Assembly (NCBI GenBank): GCA_035759705.1
Contig: DASTUJ010000004.1
Location: 1 to 35,031 of the forward strand
Length of the DNA: 35,031 nt
Direction: 5' to 3'
Source: Actinomycetota bacterium
GTDB taxonomy: Bacteria; Actinomycetota; CADDZG01; JAHWKV01
Positions 8,541-14,378 of this stretch are shown piece after piece. Below the pieces are notes generated by a model. The model had not been told where the DNA came from and made no database searches. It saw only the letters and a program-made list of their open reading frames with translations. The position numbers were made by a program, and so were the translations under genes. How positions within the stretch are numbered: position 1 is the stretch's first letter; every line of letters begins with the position of its first letter.

Positions 8541-8547
8541 TCAATTG
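8534..8547. repeat. Perfect 14-base AT-rich palindrome between yqgE and the methyltransferase
   Basis: CAATTGATCAATTG is its own reverse complement. It includes the yqgE stop TGA (8538-8540) and touches ATG 8548. It is conspicuously AT-rich in a GC-rich region and replaces a Shine-Dalgarno for the next gene. It could be an operator or an mRNA hairpin over the junction. Confidence 0.6.
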
Positions 8548-9240
8548 ATGGGGTGGATTCCGGACGAGCTGGCTTATGCCGGCCGGGAGAACCGGGACCC
8601 GGTTCACGCCGCCCGGTACGACCAGAAGATGGACGCCGAGGCGAAGCGTGAGCTGGCCGAGCTACTGAGGCTCGGCATCGGCAAGGAGTCCACGGTGGTC
8701 GACCTCGGCGCCGGAACCGGCCAGTTCGCTCTTGAGGCCGCATCGGCGGTCAAGCGGGTGGTCGCAGTGGACGTTTCCGAGGTGATGCTCGGACGCCTTC
8801 GGGAGAAGCTGGAGGCCTCCAGGGTGACCAACGTCGAGTGCGTTTCGGCGGGCTTTTTGACCTACGAGCACGACGGACATCCGGCCGATCTCGTGTACAG
8901 CAGGTTTGCGCTGCACCACCTGCCGGACTTCTGGCAGGCGATTGCCGTCGACCGGATAGCCGGGATGCTCCGGCCGGGCGGGATCTTCCGGCTGTGGGAT
9001 GTGGTCTACAGCTTCGACCCGTCGGAGGCGGCCGAGGTACTGGAGGCGTGGATGTCGAGTTCCGGTGCGGACATCGAGGGGGAGTGGCTCCGGTCCGAGT
9101 TTGAGGATCACATTAGGGACGAGAACAGCACCTTCACCTGGCTGCTGGAGCCGATGCTGGAGAAAGCAGGGCTGAAGATCCAGAGGGCGGAGTACAGCGA
9201 CGATCAGATCTTTGCTCAGTACATCTGCGTGAAGGCTTAA
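8548..9240 (+). CDS. Class I SAM-dependent methyltransferase
   Basis: A 230-residue methyltransferase of the Methyltransf_11/25 kind. Motif I is VVDLGAGTGQFALEAA at about residue 51, followed by the acidic end of strand 2 (VVAVDVSEVMLGRLREKL). The motif IV region is DLVYSRFALHHLPDFWQA, and the post-motif strand is MLRPGGIFRLWDVVYSF. The C-terminal third carries an acidic lid (FEDHIRDENSTFTWLLEPML). The substrate is not deducible; small-molecule or quinone-type methylation would be usual for the fold. ATG 8548 is preferred; TTG 8545 adds one residue. There is no Shine-Dalgarno near either. The start codon sits immediately after the palindrome at 8534-8547, so translation may be coupled to yqgE or the transcript may start here. 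Confidence 0.86.
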   Translation: MGWIPDELAYAGRENRDPVHAARYDQKMDAEAKRELAELLRLGIGKESTVVDLGAGTGQFALEAASAVKRVVAVDVSEVMLGRLREKLEASRVTNVECVSAGFLTYEHDGHPADLVYSRFALHHLPDFWQAIAVDRIAGMLRPGGIFRLWDVVYSFDPSEAAEVLEAWMSSSGADIEGEWLRSEFEDHIRDENSTFTWLLEPMLEKAGLKIQRAEYSDDQIFAQYICVKA

Positions 9241-9282
9241 AGCTAAACCGAAACGGCTTTCGAAAACGGAGCCGCTATCGAT

Positions 9283-9288
9283 GAGAAT
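9283..9288 (+). promoter_or_regulatory. Putative -10 element (leaderless) for the UvrA-like gene
   Basis: GAGAAT ends six bases before ATG 9295. No good Shine-Dalgarno is present in the 54-base gap after the methyltransferase stop, and no -35 match is visible. The spacing matches the other members of the series in this window. Confidence 0.3.
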
Positions 9289-9294
9289 TGTGGA

Positions 9295-11562
9295 ATGAAC
9301 GACTTCATCAAAGTGGCGGGCGCCCGCGAGAACAACCTGAAGAACGTCACTCTCGAGATCCCCAAGCGGCAGATCACCGTGTTCACCGGGGTGTCCGGCT
9401 CAGGTAAGTCGTCTTTGGTTTTCGACACCATCGCATCGGAGGCCCAGCGGCAGCTGAACGAGACCTTCACCGCGTTCGTCCGGAACTTCCTGCCCAGCTA
9501 CAGCCAGCCCGACATCGACTCGATCGAGAACATCTCGACCGCCATCGTCATCGACCAGAAGCGGATCGGCGGCAACTCCCGCTCGACCGTCGGCACCATC
9601 ACCGACATCAACCCGCTGATGAGGCTGCTCTACTCCCGGGTCGCCAAGCCGTTCATCGGCTGGTCCAACGTCTTCAGCTTCAACGACCCCCAGGGCATGT
9701 GTCCGGAGTGCGACGGCATCGGCCGGACCACCCAGCTCAACCTCGACAAGTTTTTCGACAAAACCAGGTCTTTAAACGACGGCGCCATCCTGCATCCCGA
9801 CTACAAGGTGGGCGGTTGGTGGTGGCGTCTGTACGCCCAGAGCGGTTTCTACTCCGCCGACAAACCCCTGCAGGATTTCACCGAGGACGAGTGGCACAAG
9901 CTGCTCTACCACGAGGACAAGCTGCCCCTGGAGTTCGCCGGCTCGGAGTTCAACGCCACCTACGAAGGCATTGTCACGAAGTTCAAGCGGCTCTATGTAG
10001 CCAGGGACGTCAACGAGATGCCCGAGCGCACCCGGAAGGTGTTCCTCTCCTTCGTGGACTCCGCCACCTGCCCGGCTTGCAAGGGCCTCCGGCTGAACGA
10101 GGCCTCTCGCAGCGCCAAGATCGACGGCTACTCGATCACCGACCTGTGGGCGATGGAGACCAACGAGCTGATAAAGGTCATCCGCAGCTTCTCCGACCCC
10201 CTGGCGGCCCCGATCTGCAACAGCCTGGTCGAGCGCCTGGACCACCTGATCACCATAGGCCTCGGCTACCTCAGCCTGGACCGGCAGACCGCCACCCTGT
10301 CGGGCGGTGAGTCGCAGCGGATCAAGATGGTTCGGCATCTGAACTCCAGCCTCACCGAGATGATGTACGTCCTGGACGAGCCAAGCGTGGGCCTTCACGC
10401 CCGTGACACCCAGCAGCTGAACGAGCTCCTGTTCCGTTTGCGGGACAAGGGAAACACGGTGCTGGTGGTGGAGCACGACCGGGATGTCATAGAGATTGCC
10501 GATCACGTGGTGGACATGGGCCCCAAAGCGGGCGCTCAGGGCGGACATGTGGTGTACGAGGGGAGCGTCGATGACCTTTACGAGGCCGACACCCTCACCG
10601 GACGGTTCATGAAGCACAAACTTCCCCTGAAGGAGAACGCCCGGCCGCCTTCGGGCAAGCTCCGGGTTGAGAACGCGGCCGCGAACAACCTCAAGAACGT
10701 GACCGTCGACATCCCCACCGGGGTCTTCGTCGTGGTGACCGGGGTGGCCGGCTCGGGCAAGAGCTCATTGATCAACGACTCGTTCCTGCCTCTGTACCCG
10801 GAGGCGGTGGTCATAGACCAGGCGGCGGTCGGCGTCTCCCGCCGTTCCAACGCCGGAACCTACACCGGGATGATGGACGACATCCGAAAGCTGTTCGCCA
10901 AGGCCAACGACGTGAGCCCTTCGTTGTTCAGCTTCAACTCCAAAGGCGCCTGCCCCAACTGCCAGGGGCTTGGGGTGATCTACACCGACCTGGCGTTCAT
11001 GGAGGGCTACAAGTCGCCGTGCGACGTCTGCGAGGGCAAGCGCTTCACCGCCGACGTGCTGGAGCACAAGGTTCGGGGCCGATCGATCAGCGACATCCTG
11101 GAGATGACTTCGGCCGACGCTCTGGACTTCTTCACCGAGAAGAAGGTGGGGAAGGTCCTTGCGGCACTGGTCGACGTCGGACTGGGCTACCTCAAGATCG
11201 GCCAACCGCTGAACACCCTGTCCGGCGGTGAGTGCCAGCGGCTGAAGCTGGCGACCGAGTTGCACAAAAAGAGCAGTATCTACGTAATGGACGAGCCGAC
11301 CACCGGCCTGCACATGTCGGACGTCGGGCACCTGCTGGAGATCATCGAGCGGCTCGTGAGCCAGGGGAACACGGTGATTGTCATCGAGCACGACCTGGAT
11401 GTGATCAAGAACGCCGACTGGATCATCGACCTGGGTCCGGATGCCGGCAGCGCCGGGGGAGAGGTGGTCTTCGAGGGGACGCCGAGCGACCTGGTGAAGG
11501 CGGCGAATTCACTGACCGCCGACCACGTCCGGCGGGATCTGGAGATATTCGCTACCGTCTGA
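9295..11562 (+). CDS. UvrA-like excision/resistance ATPase lacking the UvrB-binding domain
   Basis: A 755-residue twin ABC ATPase of the UvrA family. Walker A motifs are GVSGSGKSS (residues 32-40) and GVAGSGKSS in the second half. Signatures are LSGGESQRIKM and LSGGECQRLKLATEL, with D-loops LDEPSVGLH and MDEPTTGLH. The zinc-module cysteines are present: CPECDGIG and CPACKGLR in the first half, CPNCQGLG and CDVCEGKRF in the second. Canonical UvrA is about 940-960 residues. Here the chain runs from SRSTVGTITDINPLMRLLYSR directly to FSFNDPQGMCPECDG, so the roughly 120-residue UvrB-binding domain is absent. This matches the short UvrA-like class that includes the daunorubicin-resistance protein DrrC rather than the housekeeping repair protein. 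It likely binds DNA and confers drug tolerance or handles bulky ligands; that is inference. A small membrane-protein gene follows after three bases. Confidence 0.92.
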   Translation: MNDFIKVAGARENNLKNVTLEIPKRQITVFTGVSGSGKSSLVFDTIASEAQRQLNETFTAFVRNFLPSYSQPDIDSIENISTAIVIDQKRIGGNSRSTVGTITDINPLMRLLYSRVAKPFIGWSNVFSFNDPQGMCPECDGIGRTTQLNLDKFFDKTRSLNDGAILHPDYKVGGWWWRLYAQSGFYSADKPLQDFTEDEWHKLLYHEDKLPLEFAGSEFNATYEGIVTKFKRLYVARDVNEMPERTRKVFLSFVDSATCPACKGLRLNEASRSAKIDGYSITDLWAMETNELIKVIRSFSDPLAAPICNSLVERLDHLITIGLGYLSLDRQTATLSGGESQRIKMVRHLNSSLTEMMYVLDEPSVGLHARDTQQLNELLFRLRDKGNTVLVVEHDRDVIEIADHVVDMGPKAGAQGGHVVYEGSVDDLYEADTLTGRFMKHKLPLKENARPPSGKLRVENAAANNLKNVTVDIPTGVFVVVTGVAGSGKSSLINDSFLPLYPEAVVIDQAAVGVSRRSNAGTYTGMMDDIRKLFAKANDVSPSLFSFNSKGACPNCQGLGVIYTDLAFMEGYKSPCDVCEGKRFTADVLEHKVRGRSISDILEMTSADALDFFTEKKVGKVLAALVDVGLGYLKIGQPLNTLSGGECQRLKLATELHKKSSIYVMDEPTTGLHMSDVGHLLEIIERLVSQGNTVIVIEHDLDVIKNADWIIDLGPDAGSAGGEVVFEGTPSDLVKAANSLTADHVRRDLEIFATV

Positions 11563-11565
11563 GGC

Positions 11566-11826
11566 GTGAGCGACGTTATTCAGATTGCCGGAGCCCTGGG
11601 CGTCCTCGTGCCGTTCGTGCTTTTGCAGGCTCGCCGGGTCGATTCTGCGTCGCTCCCTTACCTGGTACCGAACCTTTTGGGCTCGGGCCTCCTTGCTGTG
11701 ATCGCAGCCCTCGACCGCAACTGGGGTTTCCTGCTGCTCGAAGCGGTTTGGGGCGCGGTGGCGGCCAAGGGGATATTCACCAACCTCTTCGGCGCCGGGG
11801 GCCTTCCCGCCGACGATAGGGCGTGA
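11566..11826 (+). CDS. Small membrane protein, CBU_0592 family
   Basis: An 86-residue protein with two to three hydrophobic segments (IAGALGVLVPFVLLQ, then YLVPNLLGSGLLAVIAALDR, then WGFLLLEAVWGAVAAKGIF). The layout, with a short N-terminal span, a Y-x-x-x-N-L-x-G segment and a final E/N-x-x-W span, matches the CBU_0592 family of small integral membrane proteins, whose function is unknown. The GTG start lies three bases after the stop of the UvrA-like gene, and its stop overlaps the next start (GTGA at 11823-11826). It is therefore almost certainly cotranscribed on both sides, placing a membrane component between a UvrA-like ATPase and a DUF488-cupin gene. Confidence 0.8.
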   Translation: MSDVIQIAGALGVLVPFVLLQARRVDSASLPYLVPNLLGSGLLAVIAALDRNWGFLLLEAVWGAVAAKGIFTNLFGAGGLPADDRA

Positions 11827-12815
11827 CGGATCCGGGGAATCCCGTCTTCACCGTGGGCCACGGGGCCCGTTCCATCGATGAGTTCCTTGAGGTCCTGCTG
11901 GACGCGGGAATCGGGTTGCTGGTCGACGTGCGCCGCTACCCCGGTTCCAAGCGACACCCCCACTTCGGAAGGGGGGCCCTCGGCGACGCTCTTGCCCGGT
12001 CGGGGGTTGCCTACGAGTGGTGGGGAGAGAGCATGGGGGGCCGCAGAGAACCGGACGAGCAGTCCGAGGTACGGCACGGCACCTGGGAGATCGAAGCGTT
12101 TCGTGCCTACGCGTCCCACATGGACCGGCCCGAGTTCCGTGAGGCGCTCAAGCGGCTGATGCAGGTTTCGCAGGAACGCAAAGCAGCCGTCATGTGCTCG
12201 GAGACCTTGTGGTGGAGGTGCCACCGCCGACTGATCGCCGATGCCGTCGTGGCCGCCGGCGGAGGTGTCGTTCACCTGGGGATGGGCAGGCCGCAGCCAC
12301 ATCGACTGACGGGATTCGCCCGTGTAGACGAGAATGGGTTGCTGGCATACGACGGGAACATCTCGGCAGCCCCACTCCAACGAAAGGCGAGCGCCATGGC
12401 GACAAAGACTCCACCCGACGAGGGGCCGAACCCCTTCGTAATCAACATCGAGGAAGCGACCCTCGCCAACGACAACTACCGAAGCACCCTTTGGACGGGG
12501 AAGAACCTGCAGATGACCGTGATGAGTATCGAGCCGGACCACGACATCGGCCTGGAGGTCCACGAGGACGGCGACCAGTTCCTGCGAGTGGAAGCCGGCA
12601 AGGCCCGGGTTCAGATGGGACCTGCGAAGGACGACCTGCCGTTCGACCGTGAGGTAGAGGACGACTGGGCCATCCTGGTGCCGGCCGGCATGTGGCACAA
12701 CGTCACGAACATCGGCGCCGATGACATGAAGGTTTATGCGCTCTACGCCCCGCCGGAGCACCCTCACGGCACGGTGCACGCTACCAGGGCAGAGTCGGAC
12801 GCAGCCGAGCACTGA
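11823..12815 (+). CDS. DUF488 domain protein fused in frame to a cupin domain
   Basis: A single 330-residue reading frame with two domains. Residues 1 to about 175 are a DUF488 domain: FTVGHGARSIDEFLEVL, LVDVRRYPGSKRHPHF, then CSETLWWRCHRRLIAD, the conserved C-E...C-H-R motif. A normal domain end follows (QPHRLTGFARVDENGLLAYD). From residue 192 there is a complete cupin (ATLANDNYRSTLWTGKNLQM, then DIGLEVHEDGDQFLRVEAGKA and the second motif VPAGMWHNVTNIG). DUF488 proteins are uncharacterised; the cupin keeps metal-type His/Glu positions. No stop separates the two. The cupin's own natural start, ATG 12396, has AAAGG eight bases upstream, so a free 139-residue cupin may also be made. The GTG start overlaps the previous stop, and a terminator follows the stop directly. 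Confidence 0.85.
   Translation: MTDPGNPVFTVGHGARSIDEFLEVLLDAGIGLLVDVRRYPGSKRHPHFGRGALGDALARSGVAYEWWGESMGGRREPDEQSEVRHGTWEIEAFRAYASHMDRPEFREALKRLMQVSQERKAAVMCSETLWWRCHRRLIADAVVAAGGGVVHLGMGRPQPHRLTGFARVDENGLLAYDGNISAAPLQRKASAMATKTPPDEGPNPFVINIEEATLANDNYRSTLWTGKNLQMTVMSIEPDHDIGLEVHEDGDQFLRVEAGKARVQMGPAKDDLPFDREVEDDWAILVPAGMWHNVTNIGADDMKVYALYAPPEHPHGTVHATRAESDAAEH
12383..12398 (+). promoter_or_regulatory. Internal Shine-Dalgarno and ATG start of the cupin half
   Basis: AAAGG at 12383-12387 stands eight bases before ATG 12396, which is in frame with the upstream DUF488 reading frame. Free-standing cupins of this type start close to this position, so the site could produce a second, shorter product. 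Confidence 0.5.
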
Positions 12816-12835
12816 GTTGGGTAACCCAACTTTTT
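12815..12835 (+). terminator. Rho-independent terminator after the UvrA-like/DUF488-cupin operon
   Basis: AGTTGGG (12815-12821) pairs with CCCAACT (12825-12831) across a three-base TAA loop and is followed by a T run (TTTTTCTT). The stem begins on the last base of the cupin stop codon. Confidence 0.8.
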
Positions 12836-12915
12836 CTTCGTCAAATGTCGATTTCTCTCCGGCTGGTTCGACGCATGGGTGAAAGCCCAAAACGTCGTAC
12901 GAAAGGAGACTTGAG

Positions 12916-13551
12916 ATGACGAGGAAACTGGTTGTAGGAACGTTTGTCACGCTGGACGGAGTCATGCAGGGACCCGGCGGCCCGGACGAGGACCGCGAAG
13001 GCGGCTTCGAGCACGGCGGCTGGAGCGTCAACTACTGGGACCAGATGATGGGCGAGACGATGGACGCCCAGATGCCCAAAGCGGACACCCTTCTTCTCGG
13101 CCGGAAGACCTACGAGATCTTCGCCGCCCACTGGCCGCACATCAGCGACGACCCGGTGGCCGACCAGCTCAACCGCATGCGCAAGTACGTTGCCTCCCGC
13201 ACCCTGGACAACCTCGAGTGGAACAACTCCACCCTGCTCGAAGGGGAGGTGGCGGAAGCGGTCGCCAGGCTCAAGGAACAGTCCGGCGCCGAGATCCACG
13301 TGACTGGAAGCTGCGACCTCATCCAGACCCTGCTGCGTCACGACCTGGTCGACGAGTTCGTTCTCTGGACCTTCCCGGTCGTCCTTGGAACCGGAAAGCG
13401 GCTCTTCGGTGAGGGCACCGTGCCCGCAGGCCTCGCCTGTGTCGACACCAAGGTCTCCACCACCGGCGTCACGATCTCGACCTACCGCCGGGCCGGCGCC
13501 ATTGAGTACGGCTCTTTCGCCATCGAGGACCAGGAGTCGGTCTCTGCCTAG
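12916..13551 (+). CDS. Dihydrofolate reductase-like protein, RibD C-terminal family
   Basis: A 211-residue protein of the RibD C-terminal/DHFR-like fold (YwjB/YyaP type). Landmarks are the N-terminal strand LVVGTFVTLDGVMQGPGG, then ADTLLLGRKTYEIFAAHWP, which resembles the NADPH-binding GRKTYE motif, and KYVASRTL. Later come HVTGSCDLIQTLLRHDLVDEFVLWTFPVVLGTGKRLF and the closing strands. These proteins are usually predicted NADPH-dependent reductases, but no substrate is established for the stand-alone actinobacterial versions, and this is neither FolA nor the bifunctional riboflavin RibD (no deaminase domain). The ATG at 12916 has a strong GAAAGGAG eight bases upstream. Its stop shares the CTAG at 13548-13551 with the convergent DUF5519 gene. 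Confidence 0.9.
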   Translation: MTRKLVVGTFVTLDGVMQGPGGPDEDREGGFEHGGWSVNYWDQMMGETMDAQMPKADTLLLGRKTYEIFAAHWPHISDDPVADQLNRMRKYVASRTLDNLEWNNSTLLEGEVAEAVARLKEQSGAEIHVTGSCDLIQTLLRHDLVDEFVLWTFPVVLGTGKRLFGEGTVPAGLACVDTKVSTTGVTISTYRRAGAIEYGSFAIEDQESVSA

Positions 13552-13883
13552 ACCTTCTTGGCGTAGCGCTCGTAGTTCATTCGAAAAAGGGCGATCACGT
13601 CGTCCACGTCGTCGGGGCCGGAGATCCGCTTGCTGACCCACCCGCTGTCCGGCAGGACATGGTGGGGGAGCGCCCTTCCGGCCTCGATGATCTCGTTGCG
13701 GATCCTTTTCGGAAACGGCAGGTCCGCCAGGCGGTCCCCGTGGATGTGGCCTATCTCCACCTTGCCCATGCGGAACTCGGTCCCACCGAACCGGTGGTCG
13801 ACGCAAGCTACGCCCGCCCAACCTCCCACGGCGTTGCGGATCGTGTCGTGAATGCTCAGCTGTTCGGTCGTCTGCTCGGTCAT
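13548..13883 (-). CDS. DUF5519 / luciferase-domain family protein
   Basis: A 111-residue protein. The central segment RMGKVEIGHIHGDRLADLPFPKRIRNEI, followed by GRALPHHVLPDSGWVSKRI and a C-terminal LFRMNYERYAKK, matches the DUF5519 (luciferase domain, PF17648) pattern of conserved H-x-H, H-H and N-Y residues. The name comes from a domain annotation; no light emission or enzymatic function is implied. The ATG at 13883 has GGGAG five bases upstream. It is divergent from the DUF5655 gene, with a 78-base shared upstream region holding a palindrome, and convergent with the reductase gene, sharing four bases at the stops. Confidence 0.78.
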   Translation of the reverse strand: MTEQTTEQLSIHDTIRNAVGGWAGVACVDHRFGGTEFRMGKVEIGHIHGDRLADLPFPKRIRNEIIEAGRALPHHVLPDSGWVSKRISGPDDVDDVIALFRMNYERYAKKV

Positions 13884-13928
13884 CGGTTTCTCCCTTTGGC
13901 GTCTCCGTCAGCTTAAGAGTTGAAGTCG

Positions 13929-13942
13929 GCTTGAGGTCAAGC
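13929..13942. promoter_or_regulatory. Inverted repeat in the divergent DUF5519/DUF5655 promoter region
   Basis: GCTTGA and TCAAGC flank a two-base GG centre, giving a 14-base near-palindrome. It lies where the -35 region of the DUF5655 gene would be (-10 at 13950) and between two divergent starts. It contains TTGACC (reverse strand, 13935-13940), a possible -35 for the DUF5519 gene. Confidence 0.4.
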
Positions 13943-13949
13943 GGGGCCC

Positions 13950-13955
13950 GATAAT
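13950..13955 (+). promoter_or_regulatory. Putative -10 element (leaderless) for the DUF5655 gene
   Basis: GATAAT, five of six matches to TATAAT, ends six bases before ATG 13962. There is no Shine-Dalgarno; the only bases between box and start are GGGCCG. No -35 at 17 bases, though TTGAGG lies 13 bases upstream. Confidence 0.45.
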
Positions 13956-13961
13956 GGGCCG

Positions 13962-14378
13962 ATGGCCGGCTGGACGTGTCCCGACTGCAAACGACGGTTC
14001 CGGCGCGCCACCCAGGCCCACGAATGCGCGCCGGCGATGTCGCTGGAGGAGTACTTCTCGACCGGCCCGCGACACGAGAGGCCGGTGTGCGAGGCGGTCC
14101 TGGAGTACGTCGAATCCATGGGAGAGGTGCACGTCGAGCCGCTGTCGGTGGGCATCTTCCTCAAGAAGGCGCAGACCTTCGCCCAGCTGCGGCCGATGCA
14201 AAAGTGGGTTTCATTGACGTTCGCTCTTACGCGCCGGGTGGTCCACCCGACGATCACTCGAAAGGTGGTGCCCTACTCGGGCCGGTACTACCACGTGTTC
14301 AACCTGCGAACCCCGGACGACTTCGATGACCGGATCCGGGCCTGGCTGGCCGAGTCGTACCTGGACTCGCCGGACTAG
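13962..14378 (+). CDS. DUF5655 domain protein with N-terminal zinc-ribbon-like motif
   Basis: A 138-residue protein. It opens with GWTCPDCKRRFRRATQAHEC, a C-x2-C...H-x-C arrangement that looks like a small zinc-binding knuckle. The rest matches the DUF5655 domain: PVCEAVLEYVESMGEVHVEPLSVGIFLKKAQTFAQLRPMQKWVSLTFALTRR, ending with a Y-YHVFNLRTPDDFDDRIRAWLAESY block. The domain occurs alone and next to nuclease or DNA-binding modules, and its role is unknown; the positively charged centre would suit nucleic acid, which is only a guess. ATG 13962 is supported by the six-base spacing from GATAAT. The stop overlaps the ABC-F stop by CTAG at 14375-14378. Confidence 0.8.
   Translation: MAGWTCPDCKRRFRRATQAHECAPAMSLEEYFSTGPRHERPVCEAVLEYVESMGEVHVEPLSVGIFLKKAQTFAQLRPMQKWVSLTFALTRRVVHPTITRKVVPYSGRYYHVFNLRTPDDFDDRIRAWLAESYLDSPD

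Noticed and set aside
9295-11562. Housekeeping uvrA
   Set aside because: Too short and lacks the UvrB-binding segment; better described as UvrA-like.
12840-12849. Ten-base CGTCAAATGT shared with the Clp-N/HTH promoter
   Set aside because: Only one arm of the repeat is present and it follows a terminator; probably coincidence.
13548-13883. A true luciferase gene
   Set aside because: Only the DUF5519 pattern is present; the domain name does not imply bioluminescence.
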